Source: VRUE01 sp963780815
GTDB taxonomy: Bacteria > Actinomycetota > Thermoleophilia > Solirubrobacterales > 70-9
Assembly: GCA_963780815.1 (NCBI GenBank)
Contig: CAWADG010000004.1
Coordinates: forward strand, 434,001 to 498,000
Length of the DNA: 64,000 nucleotides
Reading direction: 5' to 3'
The notes under the pieces were generated by a model that was not told the DNA's origin, did no database searches, and was given only the letters and a program-made list of their open reading frames with translations. A program made the position numbers and the translations under genes. Shown here piece by piece: positions 41,757 to 49,236 of the stretch (positions within the stretch are counted from its first letter, which is position 1; the number at the start of each line of letters is the position of its first letter).

Positions 41757-42005
41757 TTATCCGCGGGCCGGTCCGATGGCAAGAACCGCTTCCCAGTGCT
41801 CGTCGATCGACGTAAGAGCGCCGGAGACCGTCTTCGTGGCCACCTCGAGATCATCTGTCTCGACGTCGGTACGCCAGGTGGGTCCATCTCCGTGGATCTT
41901 CATGCCTCGCGCGCGAAGCTTCGTGACGATCGCCGCCGCTTCATCGGGGGCGGCGGAAGAGCGCTGCTCAAGTTCCAGTTCGATCCAAGGGCCGGGCACG
42001 CACAT
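41757..42005 (-). CDS. Small protein of unknown function
   Basis: 82 aa from ATG 42005: GPWIELELEQRSSAAPDEAA, AIVTKLRARGMKIHGDGPTW, DDLEVATKTVSGALTSIDEH. The alternating strand/helix pattern suggests a small ferredoxin-like fold. No Shine-Dalgarno is seen and the start lies within 11 bp of structured repeat D on the other strand. Function unknown. Confidence 0.5.
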   Translation of the reverse strand: MCVPGPWIELELEQRSSAAPDEAAAIVTKLRARGMKIHGDGPTWRTDVETDDLEVATKTVSGALTSIDEHWEAVLAIGPARG

Positions 42006-42015
42006 GGATTGAACC

Positions 42016-42144
42016 GGATTCGGCCGGAGGCCGTATGGCCTGTTGACGCGGGTTCTCCGCTGCCCCTGCGGGAGCCCGCGCTTTTGTTTCTCCCCGCGGT
42101 AACCCCGGAAACGCCTCGCCACCACGGCGGGGCGTTTTCTGTTG
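42016..42144 (+). ncRNA. Structured repeat/sRNA candidate D
   Basis: About 129 nt beginning GGATTCGGCCGGAGG. It has a GCGGGTTCTCCGC hairpin, then TTTCTCCCC, a CCG/CGG mini-stem around CGGTAACCC and the terminator CGCCTCGCC/GGCGGGGCG with TTTTCTG. The mini-stem pair T-A of the other copies is C-G here, a compensatory change. Confidence 0.65.
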
Positions 42145-42187
42145 AGCGCGCGGCTGCAGCACACGGTCTCGGCGCTAACCTCGACCG

Positions 42188-42910
42188 ATGAATTCGAGTC
42201 GCGTCGCTGTCATCACCGGGGCATCGTCGGGAATCGGCGCGGCGACGGCCAGGGCGCTCGCCGCTGAGGGGAACCGGCTGGCCCTGCTCGCGCGTCGCGC
42301 CGATCGGATCGAGGCGCTGGCCGTAGAGATCGGAGGTGGGGCGGTCGCGATCGAGGCGGATGTGACCGATCGCGACGCGCTCTCCTCCGCGGCCGATCGG
42401 GTCAGGGGGGAGCTGGGTGGCGCCGACATCCTGATCAACAACGCCGGCGTGATGTTGCTCGGGCCCTTCTCAGCCGAGCAGCGAGCTGACTATCGGCAGA
42501 TGGTCGAGGTGAACCTCCTGGGAGCAATCAGCGCGACCGAGGTCTTCCTCGACCAGCTTCGCGATGGCGAGGGCGATCTCGTCAACATCTCATCGGTCGC
42601 CGGTCGGACGGCCCGCCCGGGCAATGCCGTCTACGCGGCCACCAAGTGGGGCATCGGAGGTTGGTCGGAGGCGCTGCGACAGGAGCTGCAGCCGGACGTC
42701 AGGGTCACCGTGATCGAGCCAGGCGCGGTGGCGACCGAGCTGACCTCGCACATCACGCACGCTGAGACGAAACGCGCCACCGAGGAATACGTCAGTGACC
42801 TGGCCATAGGACCGGAGGACATCGCCGAGGTGATCTCCTTCGCCGTCGGCCGTCCTCGACGGATGACCCTCAACGAGATTCTCGTGCGGCCGACGGCCCA
42901 GTCTCGATGA
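42188..42910 (+). CDS. SDR-family oxidoreductase
   Basis: A 240-aa classical short-chain dehydrogenase: VITGASSGIGAATARAL (cofactor), NNAGVMLLGPF, catalytic SSVAGRT and YAATKWG (YxxxK), and VIEPGAVATELTSH. Closest in layout to YdfG/NADP-dependent serine dehydrogenase-type enzymes; substrate unknown. No Shine-Dalgarno precedes ATG 42188, so it may be leaderless. A single-gene unit between structured repeats D and E. Confidence 0.87.
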   Translation: MNSSRVAVITGASSGIGAATARALAAEGNRLALLARRADRIEALAVEIGGGAVAIEADVTDRDALSSAADRVRGELGGADILINNAGVMLLGPFSAEQRADYRQMVEVNLLGAISATEVFLDQLRDGEGDLVNISSVAGRTARPGNAVYAATKWGIGGWSEALRQELQPDVRVTVIEPGAVATELTSHITHAETKRATEEYVSDLAIGPEDIAEVISFAVGRPRRMTLNEILVRPTAQSR

Positions 42911-42930
42911 TTTAGCCCCTCTTAACCGGG

Positions 42931-43050
42931 AGGTGGTTGGCTTTATGAGGCGGTCATTCCTAATGCCCCAGTGGATGGCCTTTGGTTATCTCTCCCTGTG
43001 ATAACCCCAGGAACGCCTCGCCTCACTTCCCCGGCGGGGCGTTCTTTTTT
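42931..43050 (+). ncRNA. Structured repeat/sRNA candidate E
   Basis: Core TTATCTCTCCCTG, CTG/CAG mini-stem around TGATAACCC, GAACG, then terminator CGCCTCGCC/GGCGGGGCG (43015-43042) followed by TTCTTTTTT, the strongest T-run of the set. The 5' part (GAGGCGGTCATTCC) is more diverged than in B-D. It may also terminate the SDR transcript ending at 42910. Confidence 0.6.
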
Positions 43051-43083
43051 GCCCGATCGGAGCGATGGGTGATTGAGGCGCGG

Positions 43084-43202
43084 GGATTCGGGTATGGGCG
43101 AGCCTGAACAGCGGTCCTCCGCACCGTCCCACTGCGGGGGCCGTAGTCTCTCCCTGAGGCAATTACAGAGAACGCCCCGTCTCCCTGCGGGGCGTTTTCT
43201 GT
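43084..43202 (+). ncRNA. Structured repeat/sRNA candidate F
   Basis: Begins GGATTCGGGTATGGGC, then an AGCGGTCCTCCGC hairpin, CCACTGCGGGGGCC, AGTCTCTCCCTG, a CTG/CAG mini-stem around AGGCAATTA, and terminator CGCCCCG/CGGGGCG with TTTTCTG (43173-43200). It follows E directly with no gene between them. Confidence 0.65.
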
Positions 43203-43213
43203 GTCCGCGCGGT

Positions 43214-43220
43214 GCATAAT
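43214..43220 (+). promoter_or_regulatory. Probable -10 element for a leaderless transcript
   Basis: GCATAAT ends 7 bases before the GTG at 43228, the geometry of a leaderless actinobacterial mRNA. A -35 is not obvious because the region 17 bp upstream is the end of the repeat F terminator. Confidence 0.45.
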
Positions 43221-43227
43221 CCCGGGC

Positions 43228-43755
43228 GTGACTCGCCGGCGGGGACTGATCGCATCGGGGATCGCGACCGTGCTGCTGCTGCTCGCGATGTCGCCCGCGG
43301 ATGGGCGGATGAAGGACACAGGCGGTCCCGGGATCGTCCCGTTCGAGGTCGCCGGGAGCCAGAGCGAAGCGGACAAGATCATGGGCGAATGGGGGGACAA
43401 GGGGCAGGATGCGGCCCGCCAGTCGCTCTGGATCGATTTCGGGTTCCTGATTGCCTACGGGACCTTTCTGACCCTTGCAATCGCCGCCGTCCGCGATCGA
43501 GCCCGCAGACGCGGGCTGCGCCGGCTGGCGGCGATCGGCGGGTTCATCGCCGGTTTCGGGGCCATCGGCGCCGGGTTCGACGCGCTCGAGAACATCTGCC
43601 TCCTGCTCACCCTCGGCAGCGCCGGCAGCGCCTTCCCATTCCTCGCGGCGACGTTCGCCTACGCCAAGTTCTTCTTCACCGCGGTCGCGGTCGCCTATCT
43701 GGTCGTCGGCGTTCCGACGTCGCTCCTCAGGCGCGCCCCGGCGACGGCCGGTTGA
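43228..43755 (+). CDS. Membrane protein of unknown function
   Basis: 175 aa from GTG 43228. Four probable membrane helices: GLIASGIATVLLLLAM, WIDFGFLIAYGTFLTLAI, AAIGGFIAGFGAIGAGF and FAYAKFFFTAVAVAYLVVGV. The loop after helix 1 (PFEVAGSQSEADKIMGEWGD) is outside. No family recognised. A single-gene unit between repeats F and G. Confidence 0.65.
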   Translation: MTRRRGLIASGIATVLLLLAMSPADGRMKDTGGPGIVPFEVAGSQSEADKIMGEWGDKGQDAARQSLWIDFGFLIAYGTFLTLAIAAVRDRARRRGLRRLAAIGGFIAGFGAIGAGFDALENICLLLTLGSAGSAFPFLAATFAYAKFFFTAVAVAYLVVGVPTSLLRRAPATAG

Positions 43756-43825
43756 TCGGGCGCCGATTACCGGGAACGCGGTGTTTTCTGCATGTCCGCT
43801 TCCTCGGCCGTCCCCCCACAACGTG

Positions 43826-43850
43826 CCGCGGCCGGCAGTGCCGGCCGCGG
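43826..43850. terminator. Perfect 10-bp hairpin after the membrane-protein gene
   Basis: CCGCGGCCGG, loop CAGTG, then CCGGCCGCGG. It lies 70 bp after the stop at 43755 and just before repeat G. No T-run; it may be a terminator or the 5' stem of repeat G. Confidence 0.5.
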
Positions 43851-43950
43851 GAAGCGGTCCGCTTCCCTACGGAACCGCATATACCGAGATACATGCCTCT
43901 CTCCCTGAAGTTACCCCAGAAACACTTCGTTAACTCAACGAAACTGCTTC
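43851..43950 (+). ncRNA. Structured repeat/sRNA candidate G (diverged)
   Basis: GAAGCG-GTC-CGCTTC hairpin, ACCGCATATACCGAGATACATG (resembling copy A), CCTCTCTCCCTG, a CTG/CAG mini-stem around AAGTTACCC, and an AT-rich terminator-like stem TTCGTT/AACGAA in place of the GC stem, without a strong T-run. It is the most diverged copy and may be inactive. It is the last copy, next to the dxs operon end. Confidence 0.5.
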
Positions 43951-44013
43951 TCTGCCTTCAAGAGGCTCGCGCAGGCTAGCCGATTGAGCGCTTTGGTGCA
44001 AGCTCGCTGTTTC

Positions 44014-46098
44014 TCAGTGCAGCGCGGGCTGCCCGGAGCGGAGCTCGGCGAGGACCCGCTCGGCCACCGAGGGCCCCGTGAAACCGACTTCCTGACGGAG
44101 GAGGGCCGGCTTGCCGTGGGTCACAAAACGGTCCGGGAGGCCGATCCTCAGAAGCCTCGCGCGCTCCTCGGGGCGGTCGCTGAACGCGTCCTCGAGGTGC
44201 TCGAGCGCGGCCGAGCCGAAGCCGCCGGGGAGCACCCCCTCCTCGATCGTCACGATCAGGTCGTGCCCGAGGGCGAGCCGCTCGAGAAGCTCGGTGTCGA
44301 TCGGCTTCGCGAAGCGCCCGTCGGCGACTGTGGGCTTGAGGTCGTGGCCGGCGAGGATCTCGGCGGCGTCGCGGGCGACGGTGACGCCGTACCCGTAGCC
44401 GAGCAGCGCCACCCGCTCTCCGCTCTCCAGCATCTCGCCGGTGCCGATCGGAATCTCCTCCGGCCGGCCCGGGAGCTCGATGCCCTCGGCGGCACCGCGC
44501 GGGTAACGGAGGGCCGCCGGGCCGTTGTGGGCAATCGCGGTGTGCAGCATGTGGACCAACATCGCCTCGTCGCGCGGCGCCATCACGACGAGGTTCGGCA
44601 GGGGCCGCATGTAGGCGATGTCGAATGCGCCGTGGTGGGTCGGGCCGTCGTCGCCGACCAGGCCGGCACGGTCCATCGAGAAGACGACGTCGAGCTCCTG
44701 CAGGCAGACGTCGTGGATCAACTGATCGTAGGCGCGCTGGAGGAAGGTCGAGTAGATCGCGCAGACCGGCTTTGCGCCCTGCAGCGCCAGCCCCGAGGCC
44801 AGCAGGACCGCGTTCTGCTCGGCGATCCCGACGTCGTAGTAGCGCTCGGGGAGCTCATCTGCGAGCTTCTGCAGGCCGGTCCCCCCCGCCATCGCGGCGG
44901 TGATCCCGATCACGCGCTCGTCGCGGCGCGCCTCGCGCACCATCGCGTCGGCGAAGACCTGTGTGTACTGCGGCGGGGCGTCGGCGGCCGGCGGCTTCTC
45001 CAACCGCTCCGGGGCAATCGCCTTGGGTGCGTCCGACTCCTGGACCTCCACCAACCCTGCCGGCCCCGGACGCGGGAGCGAGCCCGAATCCATTTCCGAT
45101 TCCTTTGGGGTCGCGGGAGCAGAGGAGGCGGCAGGTTTTCCGTCCTTGATCGACTTCGGCTTGGCGGCGTGCCATTTCTCCATCCCCTCGAGGCCGCCCT
45201 CCTCGGCCGGGGCAAAGCCCTTCCCCTTGACGGTGTGGATGTGGACGACGACCGGGCGGTCGGCCTCGAACGCCTCGCGTAGTGCCTTGCGGAGCGCCCG
45301 GACGTCGTGGCCGTCGATGACGCCGATGTATGCGAGGTCGAGCTCCTCGAAGAAGAGCCCCGGCGCCCAGTAGGCCTTGATCGCCGACTTGATCTCAGGG
45401 CCGAGCCGTTCGATCCGCTTGCCGAGGCCCAGCGGCAGCCGCGTCAGTCGATCCTCGACTTCCTCGCGCGCGTGGTAGAGGCGGGGGTTGAGCCGCACCC
45501 GGTTGAAGTAGCCGGAGATCGCGCCGACGTTCGGCGAGATCGACATGCCGTTGTCGTTGAGGACGATCACGATCGGGGTCTGGAGGCCGCCGGCGGCGTG
45601 GAGCGCCTCGTAGGCGACGCCGCCGGTCAGGGCGCCGTCGCCGATCACGGCAGCGACCCTGCCGTCCTCGCCGATCCCCTTCCGCATCGCCTCCTTCAGC
45701 CCGACCGCGTATCCGATCGAGGTCGAGGCGTGGCCGGCGCCCATGATGTCGTGCTCGGACTCGAAGATCGAGCAGAAGGGCGCCAGGCCTTCGTACTTGC
45801 GGATCGTCGGCAGCCGGTCGCGGCGCCCGGTCAGGACCTTGTGCGGGTAGGCCTGGTGGCCTACGTCCCAGAGGATCTTGTCGCGGGGAGAGTCGAGCAG
45901 GCTGTGAAGGGCGACGGCGAGCTCGCAGGTGCCGAGGTTGGCGCCGAAGTGGCCGCCGATCTCGCCGATCGTGTCGATGATGTAGGTGCGCATCTCCTGC
46001 GCCACCTGCTCCAGCTGGGCGTCGTCGAGGTCGTGGAGGTCGGCCGGCGACTCGATCGAGTCGAGCAGCGGCTCCTCGGGTTTGTCGTTCTGGCTCAT
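44014..46098 (-). CDS. dxs: 1-deoxy-D-xylulose-5-phosphate synthase
   Basis: A 694-aa thiamine-diphosphate enzyme, first step of the MEP isoprenoid pathway. N-terminal GGHFGANLGTCELAVALHSL and HQAYPHKVLTGRRDRL, the TPP motif AAVIGDGALTGGVAYEALHA with NDNGMSISPNVG, then the transketolase Pyr domain with the catalytic Glu in YYDVGIAEQNAVLLASGLAL. A ~65-residue Ala/Pro/Ser/Glu-rich linker (KPAASSAPATPKESEMDSG...) at ~310-375 is longer than usual between the domains. It overlaps the prenyl synthase by 4 bp. Confidence 0.95.
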   Translation of the reverse strand: MSQNDKPEEPLLDSIESPADLHDLDDAQLEQVAQEMRTYIIDTIGEIGGHFGANLGTCELAVALHSLLDSPRDKILWDVGHQAYPHKVLTGRRDRLPTIRKYEGLAPFCSIFESEHDIMGAGHASTSIGYAVGLKEAMRKGIGEDGRVAAVIGDGALTGGVAYEALHAAGGLQTPIVIVLNDNGMSISPNVGAISGYFNRVRLNPRLYHAREEVEDRLTRLPLGLGKRIERLGPEIKSAIKAYWAPGLFFEELDLAYIGVIDGHDVRALRKALREAFEADRPVVVHIHTVKGKGFAPAEEGGLEGMEKWHAAKPKSIKDGKPAASSAPATPKESEMDSGSLPRPGPAGLVEVQESDAPKAIAPERLEKPPAADAPPQYTQVFADAMVREARRDERVIGITAAMAGGTGLQKLADELPERYYDVGIAEQNAVLLASGLALQGAKPVCAIYSTFLQRAYDQLIHDVCLQELDVVFSMDRAGLVGDDGPTHHGAFDIAYMRPLPNLVVMAPRDEAMLVHMLHTAIAHNGPAALRYPRGAAEGIELPGRPEEIPIGTGEMLESGERVALLGYGYGVTVARDAAEILAGHDLKPTVADGRFAKPIDTELLERLALGHDLIVTIEEGVLPGGFGSAALEHLEDAFSDRPEERARLLRIGLPDRFVTHGKPALLRQEVGFTGPSVAERVLAELRSGQPALH

Positions 46099-46955
46099 TC
46101 GTTCCTGGTGAAGATGTAGTCCGCGACCCGCCTCAGGTCGCCGGTGTCGCCTCCGGCCTCGGCGAGGGCCCCGGTGGCCTTCGCATGGGACTCGGTCGCG
46201 AGCTCGCGGGCGCGGTCGAGCCCGAAGAGGCTGACGTAGGTGAGTTTTCCGTGCCGCTCGTCGCTTCCATGGGGCTTTCCGAGTTGCTCGTCGCTCCCGA
46301 TCACGTCGAGGATGTCGTCGACGATCTGGAAGAGGACACCGAGCTCGCCGGCAAACCGGCGATACGGAATTGTCTCATCTTGGGCGACGTTTTCGAGAAT
46401 CAGGACGACACTCACGGCCGCCGCGATCAGGCGCCCCGTCTTCAGCGCGTGCAGTCGCCGCAGCCCCTCGGCGTCGCGCTCGGCGCCGGTGACGTCGACG
46501 TACTGGCCGCCGACCATGCCGCCGACCCCGGTGGCGGTGGCCAGCTCGCCGAGCGCCGCCAGCACCAGCGACGGGTCGCCGGGCTGTGCGCAGAAGATCC
46601 GGATCGCCTCGGCGAAGAGGCCGTCGCCGGCGAGGATCGCGACGTCCTCGCCGAACTTCACGTGCGAGGTCGGCCTGCCGCGCCGCAGGTCGTCATCGTC
46701 CATCGCCGGCAGGTCGTCGTGGATCAGCGAGTAGGTGTGGATCAGCTCGATCGCCGAGGCGACCGGGAGGAAGCGCTCTGGCTCGGCGCCGAGGGCACGG
46801 GCGGTGGCGAGGACCAGGACCGGCCGCACCCGCTTGCCGCCGGCGAGCAATGAGTAGCGCATCGCGTCCTCGAGGCCCGCGGTCGAGGCCGCGTCCGAGA
46901 ACCGCAGCCGTTCGAGCTCGGCATCGACCAGCGAGCGCAGGTCCTCCGGATACAT
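46095..46955 (-). CDS. Short-chain polyprenyl diphosphate synthase (FPP/GGPP-type)
   Basis: 286 aa with both aspartate-rich motifs: IHDDLPAMDDDDLRRGRPT (FARM, with the two extra residues typical of type II FPP synthases) and FQIVDDILDVIGSD (SARM), plus LLAGGKRVRPVLVL and LKTGRLIAAAV. Produces C15-C20 precursors from IPP/DMAPP. Upstream of and overlapping dxs, so the two pathway enzymes are co-expressed. The exact chain length is not decidable from sequence alone. Confidence 0.9.
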   Translation of the reverse strand: MYPEDLRSLVDAELERLRFSDAASTAGLEDAMRYSLLAGGKRVRPVLVLATARALGAEPERFLPVASAIELIHTYSLIHDDLPAMDDDDLRRGRPTSHVKFGEDVAILAGDGLFAEAIRIFCAQPGDPSLVLAALGELATATGVGGMVGGQYVDVTGAERDAEGLRRLHALKTGRLIAAAVSVVLILENVAQDETIPYRRFAGELGVLFQIVDDILDVIGSDEQLGKPHGSDERHGKLTYVSLFGLDRARELATESHAKATGALAEAGGDTGDLRRVADYIFTRNE

Positions 46956-47004
46956 CAGGTTGCGCCGACCGGGCAGGGCATCAAGTTCTCCACGAAATGG
47001 AGGG

Positions 47005-47199
47005 TCAACTTGATTCGCTGTCGGCCTCGCGGATGCGGCGGTTGGCCTCGGCCACGGCCTCGCTCGAGAGCTCGGCGGCCTCCCGGGCCAGCTCCGCCGC
47101 CCGCTCGTCCCCGGCGACCTCGCCCTCGAGCTCGGCGGCGATCGTCTCGAGTCGGTCCGAGATCTCGCGCAGCCTGGCGTCGGACGTCCCGTCGGCCAT
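47005..47199 (-). CDS. Small coiled-coil protein, XseB-like
   Basis: 64 aa: LREISDRLETIAAELEGEVA, GDERAAELAREAAELSSEAV, AEANRRIREADSESS. The LExIxxxLE start, the acidic turn and the second helix resemble exodeoxyribonuclease VII small subunit. xseB is often found beside the prenyl synthase gene and dxs, but no xseA is present here and the match is weak. The ATG overlaps the nusB stop (TGATG). Confidence 0.45.
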   Translation of the reverse strand: MADGTSDARLREISDRLETIAAELEGEVAGDERAAELAREAAELSSEAVAEANRRIREADSESS

Positions 47200-47573
47200 C
47201 AGGAGACCCCCTCGCGGACCGCCGCGCCGAGGATCCCGTTGACGAACCCGGGCGCGTCGCTGCCGCAGTACTCCTTGGCGATGCCGACCGCCTCGTCGAT
47301 CGCCACCTCGACCGGGACGTCGTCGCTGTGCTCGATCTCGTAGAGGGCGACCCGCATCACGTTGCGCTCCAGCGGCGCGATCCGGTCGATGTCCCAGCCC
47401 TTGGCGTGACGTGCGATCACCGCGTCGAGCTCGTGGCTGTGGGCCTCGACGCCGAGCGCCAGCTCACGCGTGAATGGGCGCGCCTCGGCGAGGAGGTCGT
47501 TGAGCGGGCGCCCGGTGACGTCGTGCTGATAGCAGGCGAAGACGGCGTCGCGGCGTTGGTCGGACCTGCGCAT
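47199..47573 (-). CDS. nusB: Transcription antitermination factor NusB
   Basis: A 124-aa all-helical protein: RRDAVFACYQHDVTGRPLND, RNVMRVALYEIEHSDDVPVE, VAIDEAVGIAKEYCGSDAPG, FVNGILGAA. These are the recurrent NusB segments (R-x-x-A-x-x-x-x-Y-Q, R-x-I-L-R-x-A-x-x-E-x, V-x-I-x-E-A-V-x-L-A-K-x-Y, F-V-N-G-x-L). It binds boxA RNA with NusE in rRNA antitermination. Lies directly downstream of efp. Confidence 0.93.
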   Translation of the reverse strand: MRRSDQRRDAVFACYQHDVTGRPLNDLLAEARPFTRELALGVEAHSHELDAVIARHAKGWDIDRIAPLERNVMRVALYEIEHSDDVPVEVAIDEAVGIAKEYCGSDAPGFVNGILGAAVREGVS

Positions 47574-47601
47574 GCTGGACCTATTCTGGCGCGCGCGGCG
47601 T

Positions 47602-48162
47602 TCAGGCGCGCGAGACGTACTCGCCGCTGCGGGTGTCGACGCGGACCGATTCGCCCTCCTCGATGAAGAGCGGCACCTGGATCGTCACCCCGGACTCGAG
47701 CGTCGCCGGCTTGCTGCCGCCGCCCGAAGCCGTGTCGCCCTTCACCCCGGGCTCGGTCGTCGTCACCTTCATCTCGACCGCGCTCGGCACCTGGACGTCG
47801 GTCGGACGGTCGTCGACGAAGAGGATGTCGACCTCGGCGTTGGGGAGCATCCAACGCTTCGCCTCGCCCGCGACCTCGCCGGGAATCTCGATCTGCTCGT
47901 AGTCGCGGTTGTCCATGAAGACCGCCGCGTCGCCGGAGTCGTAGAGGTACTGCATCTTTCGCGACTCGGTCCGGACCGGCCTGAACTTCTCCCCCGCCCG
48001 GAAGGTCTTGTCCTGCACCGAGCCGTCCTCGATCTTGCGCAGCCTGGTCCGCACGAAGGCGCCGCCCTTGCCGGGCTTGACGTGCTGGAACTCGATGATC
48101 TTGAAGACGGTCCCGTCGATCTCGATGTGGGACCCGTTCTTGAACTGATTCGTCGATATCAC
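47602..48162 (-). CDS. efp: Translation elongation factor P
   Basis: 186 aa from GTG 48162: MISTNQFKNGSHIEIDGTVF, then FQHVKPGKGGAFVRTRLRKI with the modifiable lysine loop KPGKGGAF, DSGDAAVFMDNRDYEQIEI and the C-terminal OB domain ending TRSGEYVSRA. The ATLESGVTIQVPLFIEEGES segment is the EF-P domain III signature. It relieves ribosome stalling at polyproline, useful in a genome with many proline-rich proteins. The open frame upstream of the GTG is a shadow. Confidence 0.94.
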   Translation of the reverse strand: MISTNQFKNGSHIEIDGTVFKIIEFQHVKPGKGGAFVRTRLRKIEDGSVQDKTFRAGEKFRPVRTESRKMQYLYDSGDAAVFMDNRDYEQIEIPGEVAGEAKRWMLPNAEVDILFVDDRPTDVQVPSAVEMKVTTTEPGVKGDTASGGGSKPATLESGVTIQVPLFIEEGESVRVDTRSGEYVSRA

Positions 48163-48173
48163 GGCGCGGAACC

Positions 48174-48739
48174 TTAGTGGGCCGAGCCGGGCGCCGGACT
48201 CGCGCTCCAGTTCAGCGCGCCGCTTCTGCAGGTTCCGGGAACACGTTTCGGTTCGCCCACTATTTCGGGTTCTTGGGGGTCGATATGAACGGAGATCTTC
48301 AGCCTTCCGGCCGCCGTCCGACTCGACACGGTCCCCCTGATCGCGACGCGTTCCCCTTCGGAGGAGAAGCCCTTCGGTTCGGCGAACTTCCCGCCCTTGA
48401 TGTCCATCGGGTCGCCGGCATTGAAGATGACCGTGTTCTTGCCTCCTCGCGGGAGCCCGGCGCCGACCCACTCGCCGTCCTCGCAGTGAAGGTTGACGTC
48501 GACGATCTTGATGAAGACGACCCGGGCCGTCACCCTGCCGTCATGGTGTTGCTGCCTGTGGACGATCAGTTCGATGCTCCTTCGTTCCGGGCGCCGGGAC
48601 CGGGAAGATCGACCTGGTCGATCGGGCCGAGATAGAGATGGTCGCGGCCCCCGGCCAGCGCCGGCCCTGCGACTGAGAGCATGGCGAGAGCGCAACAGCA
48701 GCCGGCAAGGACCCGGGGGCCGAGTCGCGGTCGCCTCAT
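48174..48739 (-). pseudogene. Secreted protein gene with an internal frameshift
   Basis: ATG 48739 starts a signal peptide (LGPRVLAGCCCALAMLSVAG, cleavage near ALAGG) and HLYLGPIDQVDLPG, but this frame ends at a TGA near 48566. The natural continuation is in another frame from about 48570: IELIVHRQQHHDGRVTARVV, NTVIFNAGDPMDIKGGKFAE, ending at 48174. A single-base loss in GAAGGAGCATCGAACTG would explain it. If repaired, ~185 aa, an exported beta-rich protein. The ATG overlaps the preceding TGA. Could also be a sequencing error. Confidence 0.6.
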
Positions 48740-49212
48740 CCGCCCAGCTTCGCGGTCCATCGAGTGCGTTCGGTCAGGCAGCCGCCGTTGTCGACGAGGA
48801 ACCAGCCCCGCGCCCGGCGCCCATCTTCGAGAAGGCGGCCGCCGACGGAGATGCGTTCGCCTGCGTAGTCGCCCGGTCCGGAGCCTTCGAAGCTGCCGTT
48901 GCGCCCGACCGCGACCGGCTTTTTCAGTTCAGTGCCCCCGGCGAGCAGTTGAGGACAGTCCGGATAGTCATAGCCCTCGGCGTCGAACCCGACGACATGG
49001 GCATGATGCTTGAAGCATTCCGGCCCCGGACACCCGGCTCCGCGCAGGTTGAAGCCAAGCACCACCCGGTCGTTCCCGACGGCGCTGCCGCCAAATTCGG
49101 GGACGCCACTCGTGACGGCGGAGATCGCGGCCGGCGCCAGCACCGCGAGCACTCCAACGGCGAGAAACAGCATCCGGGCTGAACGCTTCGGGCTCTGCCG
49201 AGTCAACCTCAT
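48736..49212 (-). CDS. Secreted protein of unknown function
   Basis: A 158-aa protein with a signal peptide (MLFLAVGVLAVLAPAAISAV). The mature part has cysteines in GAGCPGPECFKHHAHVVGFD, YDYPDCPQLLAGGTELKKPV and a beta end WFLVDNGGCLTERTRWTAKL. Not a family I recognise. The stop overlaps the start of the next, frameshifted secreted-protein gene, so both were made as a pair. Confidence 0.65.
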   Translation of the reverse strand: MRLTRQSPKRSARMLFLAVGVLAVLAPAAISAVTSGVPEFGGSAVGNDRVVLGFNLRGAGCPGPECFKHHAHVVGFDAEGYDYPDCPQLLAGGTELKKPVAVGRNGSFEGSGPGDYAGERISVGGRLLEDGRRARGWFLVDNGGCLTERTRWTAKLGG

Positions 49213-49236
49213 GCGGCGTGAATCGTAATCTCGGCG

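Noticed and set aside
24721..43950. Repeats A-G as integron attC sites
   Set aside because: No attC R''/R' consensus pairs flank the elements and no integron-type integrase (with its extra patch) is present; the T-runs and covarying stems fit transcribed RNA better.
24721..43950. CRISPR array
   Set aside because: The repeats are 60-140 bp, irregularly spaced by whole genes, and no cas genes are present.
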